DNA of 35,030 bases. Origin: Arthrobacter sp. Bi26. Lineage in GTDB: Bacteria; Actinomycetota; Actinomycetes; Actinomycetales; Micrococcaceae. A program made the translations under genes and the position numbers. Shown here one piece after another: positions 24,887-32,464 of the stretch (position 1 is the first letter of the stretch; the number at the start of each line of letters is the position of its first letter). Location: NCBI RefSeq assembly GCF_918697925.1, contig NZ_CAKKMF010000055.1:1-35030 (forward strand), written 5' to 3'. The notes beneath the pieces are model-generated. The model was not told where the DNA came from. It did no database searches and saw nothing but the letters and a program-made list of their open reading frames with translations.

Positions 24887-26254
24887 ATGACCGCCATGAC
24901 CAAGGCAGCGGTTGAGGTCTCGGCCCCCGCCGAGGCGGTGCCGTATTCAGCGCTGGACACCGTATTCTTCGTGGTGGGCGGCATCTCGGCTGTGTGGCTG
25001 ACCTCCCTGCTGGTTCAGCTGAGCTTCCAATGGGGCTGGGCCCAGGTCTGGTTCCTCTTCATCTTCTGGGGTCTGCTCGCCTATCTGGTGCTCCCCCGTC
25101 TCCACCGGATCCTGACCCGGCTCTACGTTCCGGACTACTTCATCGGCCGGGCGCGCACCAGCGACGGGCTGCTCGGCGATCCCGTGAACGTCGCCCTGCT
25201 GGGAACAGAACCGCAGATTCACGCCGTGATGCACTCCGCGGGCTGGACGCTTGCCGACGACGTGACGCTGGCCAGCAGCAGGCGAATCGTCTCCTCCACC
25301 CTCCTGCGCCGCAGCTACCTTCAGGCCCCTGTGAGTCCGCTGTTCCTGTTCGGCCGCCAGCAGGATTTTGCCTACCAGCAGGAAGTCGACGGCACCCCGG
25401 GCAAACGCCACCACGTCCGTTTCTGGCGCTGCCCGCCCGGCTGGCTGCTGCCCGGCGGGCTGACAGTCGACTGGCTGGCCGCCGGTACGTACGACCGCAG
25501 CGTCGGGCTTTCCCTGTTTACGCTCCAGATCACCCACAAGATCGACGAGCACACCGACGCCGAACGCGACCACGTCGTCGGAGCCATCACCGGGGCGGAC
25601 CCCGCGGCCGGGCTCCGGGTGATTCGCGACTTTTCGACCGGCTATCACGCGCGCAACGGCGGCGGCGACACCATCATTACCGACGGCGATCTGCCGATCG
25701 TTGATCTCCGGCGGACCGCCGAGCGGGCCGCGGCGGTCCGGCCTCCGGGCGACAGGCCCCCGAGCGACAGCCGCAACAGGCGCCCGGCGACCACGATTGT
25801 CGGGGCGGTCTTCGTCGGTGCCCGTGCCGCGGCGGCTGCCCTGCTGGCCATGTCCATGGTGCTCTTCCGGGACGCGCACGTGAGCTCCCTGGTGCAGCCC
25901 GCAGCCGGCCCGGGCATCACGGAGGCGCAGGCGGAAATGGCCGTCACCGGCGCAACGGCGGTTGTCCTGGTCCTTGCCTTCGGCTATGTCCTGTTGGCCT
26001 GGTTTGTGTTCCTAGGCCAGAACTGGGCCCGAACCGTGGTCATGGCGTTCAGCACGGTGGCCATCGGCCTTCAGGCGTTCGATGTCTTCCATGGCGGTCC
26101 CGACATCACGCTGCAGTCCAATCTGCCTGGCCTGGCCCTGGACATCCTGCTGCTTCTGGCGCTCTCGAGTAAACGGTCCCGCGACTATGCCCTGCGCCCC
26201 CGCAAGGAACCCAAGCGGGATTCCAGCCGTCCCGGCGGCCAGGCACCGTTCTGA
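24887..26254 (+). CDS. LssY_C-domain membrane protein
   Basis: This protein has 455 residues. Two N-terminal membrane segments (about 22-75) are followed by a soluble LssY C-terminal-type domain (about 90-265) with DPVNVALLGTEPQIHAVMHSAGWTLAD, the QDFAYQQEVDGTPGKRHHVRFWRCP segment and TYDRSVGLSLFTLQITHKIDEHTDAERD. A linker rich in Pro and Arg follows, then about four membrane segments and a basic tail. LssY_C proteins have no firm function; the domain was named in Legionella. ATG at 24887 or 24896 may be used; neither has a ribosome-binding site. It is divergent from the sensor kinase, which may regulate it. The extra C-terminal membrane block looks like a fusion. Confidence 0.78.
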   Translation: MTAMTKAAVEVSAPAEAVPYSALDTVFFVVGGISAVWLTSLLVQLSFQWGWAQVWFLFIFWGLLAYLVLPRLHRILTRLYVPDYFIGRARTSDGLLGDPVNVALLGTEPQIHAVMHSAGWTLADDVTLASSRRIVSSTLLRRSYLQAPVSPLFLFGRQQDFAYQQEVDGTPGKRHHVRFWRCPPGWLLPGGLTVDWLAAGTYDRSVGLSLFTLQITHKIDEHTDAERDHVVGAITGADPAAGLRVIRDFSTGYHARNGGGDTIITDGDLPIVDLRRTAERAAAVRPPGDRPPSDSRNRRPATTIVGAVFVGARAAAAALLAMSMVLFRDAHVSSLVQPAAGPGITEAQAEMAVTGATAVVLVLAFGYVLLAWFVFLGQNWARTVVMAFSTVAIGLQAFDVFHGGPDITLQSNLPGLALDILLLLALSSKRSRDYALRPRKEPKRDSSRPGGQAPF

Positions 26255-26353
26255 ATCCCCACGCATCGGGGAGGTCTTGACAGCCCTCTTGTTACGGGAG
26301 CTAGATGTTCAAAAGCCGACAACCACCGCAGGATTCCCAGCAGAGGAGCGGAC

Positions 26354-26503
26354 ATGAGCGAAGACTCACAGACGCCGGAGCGCGCCCATAGCGAGACCCC
26401 CGCCGAGGGTGATGCAACGGCTGAACCCTTTGACGACCGGGCCCATTCCCAAGACGCGGCAGAAGGCCCGGACATCGACGACGAACCGGGCACGACGCCC
26501 TAG
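26354..26503 (+). CDS. small acidic hypothetical protein, 49 residues
   Basis: The frame begins MSEDSQTPERAHSETPAEGD and ends PDIDDEPGTTP. It is rich in Asp, Glu, Pro and Ser with no hydrophobic core, so it is probably disordered. The ATG at 26354 has a strong GAGGAG seven bases upstream, which is good evidence of translation. It lies 99 bases after the LssY_C gene on the same strand. I do not recognise a family. Confidence 0.6.
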   Translation: MSEDSQTPERAHSETPAEGDATAEPFDDRAHSQDAAEGPDIDDEPGTTP

Positions 26504-26514
26504 TACATCGCCCA

Positions 26515-26640
26515 TAGCTTCGCCGACGCACGGGCGGGACAGGGCCGTAGCTTCGCCGACGCACGAGTTCGCCGGAAACGTGCGAGCTCGCCGGAACTTC
26601 CCGGCGATTGGGCAGGTTTCCGGCGATTTCGGCTGGCCGG
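26515..26640. repeat. dispersed GCCGGAAAC repeat, copy 1, with an 18-base direct repeat
   Basis: The part 26566-26640 aligns with 27433-27520: GAGTTCGCCGGAAACGTGCG here against GAACTCGCCGGAAACCTGCG there, then CTCGCCGGAA, GGCGATTGGGCAGG and TTTCCGGCGA. CGCCGGAAAC and GTTTCCGGCG can pair as stems. Just before it TAGCTTCGCCGACGCACG occurs twice (26515-26532 and 26548-26565). Confidence 0.8.
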
Positions 26641-26724
26641 GTGCGGCCAGTGCCCTGACGGTCCCGGGCGCACACAGACGGTGACGGGCGAAATATCTCC
26701 GCCTGCCTGCGTGTTGGCCCCGAC

Positions 26725-27366
26725 ATGACAACAATCGGAATCATCGGCGCAGGACACATTGGCGGCCAGCTCGCCCGCAAGGCCGTGGAGTTCGGCTACG
26801 ACGTCGTGATCAGCAACTCGCGGGGGCCGGGAACCCTGGTGGACCTCGTCGCCGAACTGGGGCCCAAAGCCCGGGCCGCAACGCCGCCCGAAGCGGCAGC
26901 TGCCGGCGACTTCGCCGTCGTCAGCGTGCCGCTTAGGAGCATCCAGGACGTGCCCGTGGAGCCGCTGGCGGGCAAGGTCGTCCTCGACACCAACAACTAC
27001 TACTGGGAAAGGGACGGGCATTTTCCCGCCCTGGATGCCGGCGAGGCCACCACCTCCGGCCTGCTGCAGGAGCACCTGCCCCAGTCCAAAGTGGCCAAGG
27101 CCTTCAACCACATCAGGTCCTCCCAGATCACCACGGACGGCGCACCGGCCGGCACACCCAACCGCCGGGCCCTTGCCACGGCGAGCGATTTCCCGGAAGC
27201 GGCTGAGCTTGTGACCAGGCTCTATGACGAATTCGGCTTCGACACCGTCAATATGGGCCCGCTGTCCGAAAGCTGGCGCACGGAACGGGACCGCCCTGCC
27301 TACGTGATCCGGCAGAACGCGGCCCAGCTGGCCGAGAACCTGGCCAGGGCCCCGCGCACCATCTGA
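26725..27366 (+). CDS. F420-dependent NADP reductase-like (NADPH-dependent F420 reductase family) protein
   Basis: This Rossmann-fold protein has 213 residues. It opens with TTIGIIGAGHIGGQLARKAVEFG, has SNSRGP at the NADP phosphate-binding turn, then DFAVVSVPLRSIQDVP, VVLDTNNYYWERDG and KAFNHIRSSQI. This pattern is shared with NADPH-dependent F420 reductases and NADP-oxidoreductase (F420-dependent) homologues, which move hydride between F420 and NADP. Many relatives in F420-using and non-F420 bacteria have other or unknown roles. The ATG at 26725 lacks a Shine-Dalgarno sequence. It stands alone between two copies of the dispersed repeat and converges with the apionate operon. Confidence 0.8.
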   Translation: MTTIGIIGAGHIGGQLARKAVEFGYDVVISNSRGPGTLVDLVAELGPKARAATPPEAAAAGDFAVVSVPLRSIQDVPVEPLAGKVVLDTNNYYWERDGHFPALDAGEATTSGLLQEHLPQSKVAKAFNHIRSSQITTDGAPAGTPNRRALATASDFPEAAELVTRLYDEFGFDTVNMGPLSESWRTERDRPAYVIRQNAAQLAENLARAPRTI

Positions 27367-27432
27367 TTCTTCCTCCCGACGCCGGCCCAGCCGCCACGCC
27401 CTGCCGATCCCAGCCCCGCCCCGCCCACCGCC

Positions 27433-27520
27433 CGAACTCGCCGGAAACCTGCGAACTCGCCGCAAGTTTCCGGCGAACGGGCAAGTTTCCGGCGAACGGG
27501 TTTCCGGCGAATTCGGCCGG
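27433..27520. repeat. dispersed GCCGGAAAC repeat, copy 2
   Basis: It starts GAACTCGCCGGAAACCTGCG, continues with CTCGCCGCAAG and then three GTTTCCGGCGAA-type inverse copies. The direct CGCCGGAAAC and inverse GTTTCCGGCG parts could form hairpins. It lies in the 182-base gap between two convergent genes, where it may end transcription from both sides. That role is inferred. Confidence 0.85.
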
Positions 27521-27548
27521 GCTTGGGCCGGCGGCATAGTCCGCTAGG

Positions 27549-28412
27549 TCAGCTCTGGACGGCGGGCTCGAGCTTGAGCATCTTGGCGATGACGTAGTCG
27601 AGCTCGGAGTCGTCGAAGATCTTCTTCCAGTCGTCCTTGATGATGGTGTCCTTGCCGTACTGGATGGCGATCTCGCAGGCCTCGGAGAACGGGTTGGAGC
27701 CGCGCAGGGCGTTGGTCAGGGCGATCTGGACGTGCCCGAACAGCATGGCCTTGGCAGCCTCTTCCGGGACGCCGGCCGTGTGCACGGTCTCGTGCAGGGC
27801 TTCCTTGAGCAGGGTGCCGATCATGCAGGCGACCGTCTCCACCAGGGTGGGCTCAAGGATGGCGAGCTGCTTGACGGTGACCCAGTGGACGTCGATCACC
27901 GGGGCGTAGATGACCTTGATGGTGGCCTCGGCGGCGGCGCGGGCGGCCTCGGTGGCGTCCTCGTCGATCGCGGCGACCACGTTCTGCGGGGCGCCCTGGC
28001 CGCCGAAGGTGTCGGCCCATTCTTCCTTGGTGGTGCGCTCGAGGAACACCGAGGGGTGGCACGGGTGGGCCACGGCCTGGACGACGTCGTCGCGCTTGGC
28101 GAGCAGGCCGGCGTAGGCGGCCGCCGGGTCGAGGGTGAGCAGGATGGCGCCGGACTTCATCTGGGGAACTACGCCGTGGGACACGACACCCAGGACGGTG
28201 TCCGGGACGGCGAGGATCACGACGTCGGCGTCCTTGATGGCGTCCTCGGTGGTGCTGATGTCCCGGCCTTCGGCGCGGACGCGGTCCTGGCCGGCCGGCG
28301 AGTTTTCGCTGTAGAAGACGGTGTGGGCGCTCTTCTGGAGGTTGGCTGAAACACGCAGCCCCATTTTGCCTCCGGCTCCGATGACGGCGACGGTCAATTG
28401 TTCTGCTGACAT
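27549..28412 (-). CDS. apnO: D-apionate oxidoisomerase-like dehydrogenase
   Basis: This protein has 287 residues. The N-terminal Rossmann motif is GAGGKMG (12-18), then DADVVILAVPDTVLG and LDPAAAYAGLL. The central AHPCHPSVF, FGGQGAPQN and the helix VTVKQLAILEPTLVETVA, with DWKKIFDDSELDYVI near the end, are the features I associate with the ApnO branch of the hydroxyacid dehydrogenase/6-phosphogluconate dehydrogenase-like group. ApnO oxidises and isomerises D-apionate to 3-oxo-isoapionate with NAD. The start ATG at 28412 has AAGGAG eight bases upstream, inside the end of the previous gene. It is the last gene of the operon; the other genes supply the decarboxylation and erythrulose-phosphate steps. 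The name rests on family resemblance plus context. Confidence 0.72.
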   Translation of the reverse strand: MSAEQLTVAVIGAGGKMGLRVSANLQKSAHTVFYSENSPAGQDRVRAEGRDISTTEDAIKDADVVILAVPDTVLGVVSHGVVPQMKSGAILLTLDPAAAYAGLLAKRDDVVQAVAHPCHPSVFLERTTKEEWADTFGGQGAPQNVVAAIDEDATEAARAAAEATIKVIYAPVIDVHWVTVKQLAILEPTLVETVACMIGTLLKEALHETVHTAGVPEEAAKAMLFGHVQIALTNALRGSNPFSEACEIAIQYGKDTIIKDDWKKIFDDSELDYVIAKMLKLEPAVQS

Positions 28413-28413
28413 T

Positions 28414-29280
28414 TCAGTTACTCCTTAGGAAATCGAGGCTTTGCTGGGTCCACTGCTTTTCGAGGCGGATGGTCTCTTCTTCGGAGGCCTGCCACGGCAG
28501 CCAGTGCTCGATGATCTGGTTGATATTTCTTTCTTTGGGCTGCAGCTTCCGGGCCATGTAGGCATAGTCCAGGAGGCCTTCGCCGAGGGGAGCGCCGGAA
28601 TAGGTAAACCCGACCCACCCCTCCTTGCGGCTGAACGCAAAGTCTTTGATGTGCATGTTCAGGACATACGGCGCGACGGCGTCAATCACCTCGCGAGGGG
28701 ATTCCAGCGCCGCCACGGTGTTGGCGGGATCGCTGCAGATGCCCAGGGACGGGCTGCCCACCCGGGCGATGACGTCCAGGACGCGGGAGGTGGGGACCTG
28801 TTCGTAGGTTTCCACGGCGATCTTCACCCCGGCGGCCTCGAACTCGGGCAGGACGTCGGTGAAGACGGCCGCGGCCTCGTCCGCGTCCGGGGTGTGGCCC
28901 GGGACGTTGAACATGGTCCGCAGCAGTGGCGCACCCAGGATCCCGGCGATCCGCAGGAACTTCCGCAGATGCTCCGGCCGGATGCCCTTGGTGCCGAGCT
29001 CCAGGGACATCCCCAGGGCATCGGCCGTGGCCCGCACGGCTTCCAGTTCCGCGTCCGTCATGGTTTCCAGCGGGGCATAGTCGCAGATCTGGAAGAGGTC
29101 CACGCCCAGGGCTGCGGTCTCGGCCAGTGCCTCATGGAGAGTCAGGGGTGCGGCGACCCGGTCCGAGAGCTGCCAGAAGAAGGCGTAGCTGCTGAGCCCG
29201 ATTCTTGAACGGATTCCTGAATCCTGGCCGATGCTCGAGCCCTCGCCAATGCTGGAACTGAGCCTTGTGGTGGAGCTCAT
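28414..29280 (-). CDS. oiaC: 3-oxo-isoapionate decarboxylase-like TIM-barrel protein
   Basis: This xylose-isomerase-like TIM-barrel protein has 288 residues (AP endonuclease 2 superfamily). After a Ser/Gly-rich N-terminal tail (1-25), the barrel begins at RIGLSSYAFFW. Likely metal ligands are Glu157 in AVETYE, Asp184 in GICSDPANT, His210 in LNMHIKDF and Glu234 in PLGEGLLDY. In other D-apionate gene clusters a member of this superfamily, OiaC, decarboxylates 3-oxo-isoapionate to L-erythrulose. The next enzymes here are exactly those for L-erythrulose, so I assign this role; an ordinary sugar isomerase or epimerase is the alternative. The ATG at 29280 overlaps the previous stop by four bases. 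Confidence 0.65.
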   Translation of the reverse strand: MSSTTRLSSSIGEGSSIGQDSGIRSRIGLSSYAFFWQLSDRVAAPLTLHEALAETAALGVDLFQICDYAPLETMTDAELEAVRATADALGMSLELGTKGIRPEHLRKFLRIAGILGAPLLRTMFNVPGHTPDADEAAAVFTDVLPEFEAAGVKIAVETYEQVPTSRVLDVIARVGSPSLGICSDPANTVAALESPREVIDAVAPYVLNMHIKDFAFSRKEGWVGFTYSGAPLGEGLLDYAYMARKLQPKERNINQIIEHWLPWQASEEETIRLEKQWTQQSLDFLRSN

Positions 29281-30137
29281 GGCCGGCCTCCCGCCGTCAG
29301 CAGAAGTCCCAGGCGTGCGGCGGTTTCGTCCAGGATGGTCCTGAGCGCCTGCGGGTCGTGGGCGAAGCGGCCCAGGAACAGCCCGGCGACGGACATGTCC
29401 AGCCGGCTGATCAGGCCGGGTCCGGCGCTGCCGCCGTAAATGACCCTGCTCTCGGTCTGGCCCGGCAGGGCGCGCAGGTGCGCGTCCAGTCCGGCGATGA
29501 CGGCGCTGATGTACTCCGGCGTGGCGGGCTCCGGGGCCCCGATGGCCCATTGCGGTTCGTAGGCCACGATGGTCCGGGTTGCCGGTCCCAGGGACCGTGC
29601 CCGGTTGAGCGCGGCGTCTATGTCCGCCATGCAGTGCCGGATGGCTTCCTCCACCGAGCCGGGCTGCAGCTCCCCGACGCAGAGTACCGGGGTGAGTCTG
29701 TTGCGGTAAGCGGCGGCGGTCTTGAGGCCGATCGTCCTGTCATCCTCGCCGAAGATCCGGCGCCGCTCGGCATGGCCAACTTCGGCGTAGCGTCCGCCGA
29801 GTTCGGCGACCGTCCGGCCGGAAACCTCGCCGGTGTAGGCGCCTTCGTCTTCCCAGAAAATGTCCTGCGCGCCGGCGCCGGCCCCGGCCACGCCGAGGAT
29901 CCGGGCTGCATCCGGCAGTGCCGGCAGTGCGGGCAGGACAAACAGTTCGATCTCGCCGCTCTGCACGGCAGGGTGTGACAGGGCGACGGCGGCGACCTCG
30001 CGGCAGTAGTCCAGCGTGCGCTGGTAGCCGAAGTACATTTTCAGGCTGACGCCGATGACGGCCCTGGGCCGTGTGTCGGCGGCACGGCCGGCGGCTGTGT
30101 CTGTCCCGCGTGCGGCGGGGTTAGCAGGAAGTGACAC
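29277..30137 (-). CDS. lerI: L-erythrulose-1-phosphate isomerase (triosephosphate isomerase-like)
   Basis: This TIM homologue has 286 residues. Catalytic residues are Lys33 in GVSLKMYF (NWKMN in true TIM), His122 in EVGHAERR and Glu194 in VAYEPQWAIG. The phosphate-binding end has VIYGGSAGPG and LFLGRFAHDP. Divergence in the first motif and the gene setting point to LerI, which in Mycobacterium smegmatis converts L-erythrulose 1-phosphate to D-erythrulose 4-phosphate. The start is GTG at 30137, overlapping the RpiB-like gene by 17 bases, with AAGGAC before it. It overlaps the next gene by four bases. A dedicated glycolytic TIM should be encoded elsewhere. Confidence 0.82.
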   Translation of the reverse strand: MSLPANPAARGTDTAAGRAADTRPRAVIGVSLKMYFGYQRTLDYCREVAAVALSHPAVQSGEIELFVLPALPALPDAARILGVAGAGAGAQDIFWEDEGAYTGEVSGRTVAELGGRYAEVGHAERRRIFGEDDRTIGLKTAAAYRNRLTPVLCVGELQPGSVEEAIRHCMADIDAALNRARSLGPATRTIVAYEPQWAIGAPEPATPEYISAVIAGLDAHLRALPGQTESRVIYGGSAGPGLISRLDMSVAGLFLGRFAHDPQALRTILDETAARLGLLLTAGGRP

Positions 30138-30591
30138 CCTCGTAGTCCTTAATCAGTGTGACTTTCTCGGCCGAGGCCGAGGTTTCGTCGAAGGTGTAAG
30201 TGAGCCACTCGCGGGCGAGCCTGCGGGCGAGTTCCAGGCCGACGACGCGCTGGCCGAAGGTGAGGACCTGGGCATTGTTGCTCAGGACGGAGCGTTCCAC
30301 CGAGAAGCTGTCGTGGGCTGTGACGGCGCGGATGCCCGGGACCTTGTTCGCCGCGATGGCCACGCCCAGGCCGGTGCCGCAGACCAGGAGGGCGCGGTCC
30401 GCCTCGCCGGAGGCGATGAGTTCGGCGGCGGCGATGGCCACGGAGGGGTAGGGGGTGTGGCTGGTGGCATCCACTCCGACGTCGGTAACGGAGTCGACCA
30501 GCCCGTTGGCCTCCAGGTCCGCCTTGAGGGCTTCCTTGTATTCGAATCCGGCGTCGTCAGACCCGATGACCAGGCGCAGCTTGGCGCTCAT
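30121..30591 (-). CDS. derI: D-erythrulose-4-phosphate isomerase (RpiB-like)
   Basis: This RpiB/LacAB-fold isomerase has 156 residues. It starts KLRLVIGSDDAGFEYKEALK (GSDDAG in place of the usual SDHAG), and has the Cys71 active-site loop CGTGLGVAIAANKVPGIRA and SVERSVLSNNAQVLTFGQRVVG. It should open and isomerise a four-carbon ketose phosphate to D-erythrose 4-phosphate, as shown for DerI of M. smegmatis in erythritol use, rather than ribose 5-phosphate. The ATG at 30591 forms an ATGA overlap with the kinase gene. Ribose 5-phosphate isomerase remains an alternative, but the TIM-like and DHA-kinase-like partners favour DerI. Confidence 0.82.
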   Translation of the reverse strand: MSAKLRLVIGSDDAGFEYKEALKADLEANGLVDSVTDVGVDATSHTPYPSVAIAAAELIASGEADRALLVCGTGLGVAIAANKVPGIRAVTAHDSFSVERSVLSNNAQVLTFGQRVVGLELARRLAREWLTYTFDETSASAEKVTLIKDYEGVTSC

Positions 30592-32351
30592 GCGTTCTCC
30601 TTGACAGATTTTTCCTCGACGAGGGTGTTGTGAATTGCTCGGACGATCAGTGCCATGGACACCGCTCCCGCGTCCGGCGTGCCGAGGCTCTTCTCGGCGT
30701 GCGGGCGGGCGCGTCCCATGAGGGGCAGAAGCTGGGCGGTGTCTTCCGCGGCCTGCTGCGCAACGGTGGCGGCGGCGCCCCAGGAGTCAGCAAGGGACTG
30801 CCCGGCGTCCACGCCGCCGGCGAGGGCGTCGCGGAACGGGACCAGGACATCCACCAGGGTCTTGTCGCCCGGTGTGGCTTTGCCGAAGTCCATGATTGCG
30901 GCCGCGGCGCCTGCGACTCCGGCGGCGACAGCGCCGGCGTCGGGGGCGTTGGTGTTTCCGAGCGCATCCCCGACCGCCCGCAAGGCCATGCCCCACAGCG
31001 CACCGGAGGTGCCGCCGGCCTTATCTGCCCAGGCATCTCCGGCGAGGTGAAGGGTGGTCGCGGCTCCCGCGCCGCGGGCGACGGCGGCCGCAGCGGCGTC
31101 GACGGCGGCACGGACGCCGCGTTCCATGCCGATGCCGTGGTCGCCGTCGCCGGCGACGGCGTCGATCCGGCCGAGTTCCTCGGCGTTGGCGTCCACGACG
31201 TTCTTCGCGGCGCCCAGCGCGGCCAGAACCCGGATGGCGCCGGCGCGGGATTCGTCGGAGGCATCCGGGATGGACGCTTCGATCTCGGCCGGGTCGGTGA
31301 AGTCGGCGGGCTCGAGGGCGTCCGCGGTGACGGCGCCGCGGCGGAAGGCCGGGGCGTCGGCGGGGGCGTGCCAGAGGGTTTCGAGTTCCTCGTCGAGCCA
31401 GAAGAGGGTGAGGGAGGTGCCGGCCATGTCGAAGCTCGTGACGAGTTCGCCCACCTGCGGGTCCACGGCTTCCAGTCCGGCTTCGGCCAGGAGCTGGGCG
31501 ACGCGGCGGTAGACGACGAAGAGTTCCTCGTATTTGACGCTGCCGAGGCCGTTGAGGATGGGGACCACGCGGGACCGGGCAGCAGCGCCTGCGGCTTCGC
31601 CGGGCTGGCGCTCGGGGATTTCGGTGAGGAGCTTGGCGACCAGGAGCTCGGCGAGCTCGTCCGCCGTCGGGATGTCTGTCTCCCCGATACCGGGTTCGCC
31701 GTGGATGCCCATCCCGACGGCCATCCGGCCCTCGGGGACGGAGAAGAGCGGGTGGTCCGCCCCGGGCAGGGTGCAACCGGTGAAAGCCACGCCGAAGGAG
31801 CGGGTCCGGTGGTTGGCGCGCTCGGCGATCTCGATGGTCCGGTCCATGCTGTAGCCGGCCTCGGCAGCGGCGGCGGCCACCTTGAAGACCGTAAGGTCGC
31901 CGGCGATCCCGCGGCGCTTGGCATGCTCGGCCGGCGGGGCGGAGGAGACGTCGTCTGTGACGGCGATGCTGCGGCAGTCGATGCCTTCGGCGCGGAGCCG
32001 GGCCTGGGCCTGGTTGAAGTGCAGGACATCGCCTGCGTAGTTGCCGTAGCCCAGAAGGACGCCGCCGCCGTTGTTGGCGGCCTTCGCCACGTTGTAGATC
32101 TGCTGCGCGGACGGGGAGGCGAAGAGATTGCCCATGGCGGCGCCGTGGGCCAGGCCCTGGCCGACGAGTCCGGCGAATGCGGGGTAGTGGCCGGAGCCGC
32201 CGCCAATCACGAGCGCCACGGTGCTGGGGGTGCTTTGGGTGTTGCGGACGACGCCGCCGGAAACGCGCCTGACCCAGCGGCTGTGGGAGGCGACGAAGCC
32301 CTCGATCATTTCGTCAGCGAAGGCTGCGGGGTCATTGAACAGGCGGGTCAT
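30588..32351 (-). CDS. lerK: L-erythrulose kinase (dihydroxyacetone kinase-like, DhaK-DhaL)
   Basis: This single-chain ATP-dependent kinase has 587 residues. The DhaK part (1-340) has GGGSGHYPAF (50-59), GNYAGDVLHF and His217 in MGIHGEPG, which binds the ketone covalently. The DhaL part (365-585) has GDGDHGIGMERG (401-412), KAGGTSGALWG and ATPGDKTLVDVL, which hold ADP and magnesium. In M. smegmatis a homologue phosphorylates L-erythrulose to L-erythrulose 1-phosphate. Dihydroxyacetone is the simple alternative, but the next two isomerase genes favour erythrulose. The ATG at 32351 has AGGAG-like CCAGGAG upstream. It is separated from the transporter by 113 bases with a strong hairpin and followed by the RpiB-like gene. 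Confidence 0.85.
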   Translation of the reverse strand: MTRLFNDPAAFADEMIEGFVASHSRWVRRVSGGVVRNTQSTPSTVALVIGGGSGHYPAFAGLVGQGLAHGAAMGNLFASPSAQQIYNVAKAANNGGGVLLGYGNYAGDVLHFNQAQARLRAEGIDCRSIAVTDDVSSAPPAEHAKRRGIAGDLTVFKVAAAAAEAGYSMDRTIEIAERANHRTRSFGVAFTGCTLPGADHPLFSVPEGRMAVGMGIHGEPGIGETDIPTADELAELLVAKLLTEIPERQPGEAAGAAARSRVVPILNGLGSVKYEELFVVYRRVAQLLAEAGLEAVDPQVGELVTSFDMAGTSLTLFWLDEELETLWHAPADAPAFRRGAVTADALEPADFTDPAEIEASIPDASDESRAGAIRVLAALGAAKNVVDANAEELGRIDAVAGDGDHGIGMERGVRAAVDAAAAAVARGAGAATTLHLAGDAWADKAGGTSGALWGMALRAVGDALGNTNAPDAGAVAAGVAGAAAAIMDFGKATPGDKTLVDVLVPFRDALAGGVDAGQSLADSWGAAATVAQQAAEDTAQLLPLMGRARPHAEKSLGTPDAGAVSMALIVRAIHNTLVEEKSVKENA

Positions 32352-32385
32352 GGGGTACTCCTGGAAGAGGGAAAGCTGCTTGGTG

Positions 32386-32422
32386 GGTGCCCGCCGCGGC
32401 TGTGTGGCACGCGGCGGGCACC
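32386..32422 (-). promoter_or_regulatory. perfect 13-base-pair hairpin between transporter and kinase genes
   Basis: GGTGCCCGCCGCG (32386-32398) and CGCGGCGGGCACC (32410-32422) are perfect arms around an 11-base loop. No T-run follows on the minus strand. The stem could lower read-through or mark an mRNA processing site, giving separate levels of transporter and enzymes. Confidence 0.7.
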
Positions 32423-32464
32423 GGATTGTTGGGAGCGCGAGGGGTCCGTTAGAGGGCTGGTCCG

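Noticed and set aside
30121..30591. Plain ribose-5-phosphate isomerase for the pentose phosphate pathway
   Set aside because: The fold is RpiB, but the coupled TIM-like and DHA-kinase-like genes and the GSDDAG start fit the erythrulose-phosphate isomerase DerI better.
27549..32351. Threonate/erythronate or simple dihydroxyacetone pathway
   Set aside because: Those pathways need a DUF1537 kinase with a class II aldolase or PdxA2-like enzyme, or would not need a second isomerase and an ApnO-like protein. None of the required genes is present.
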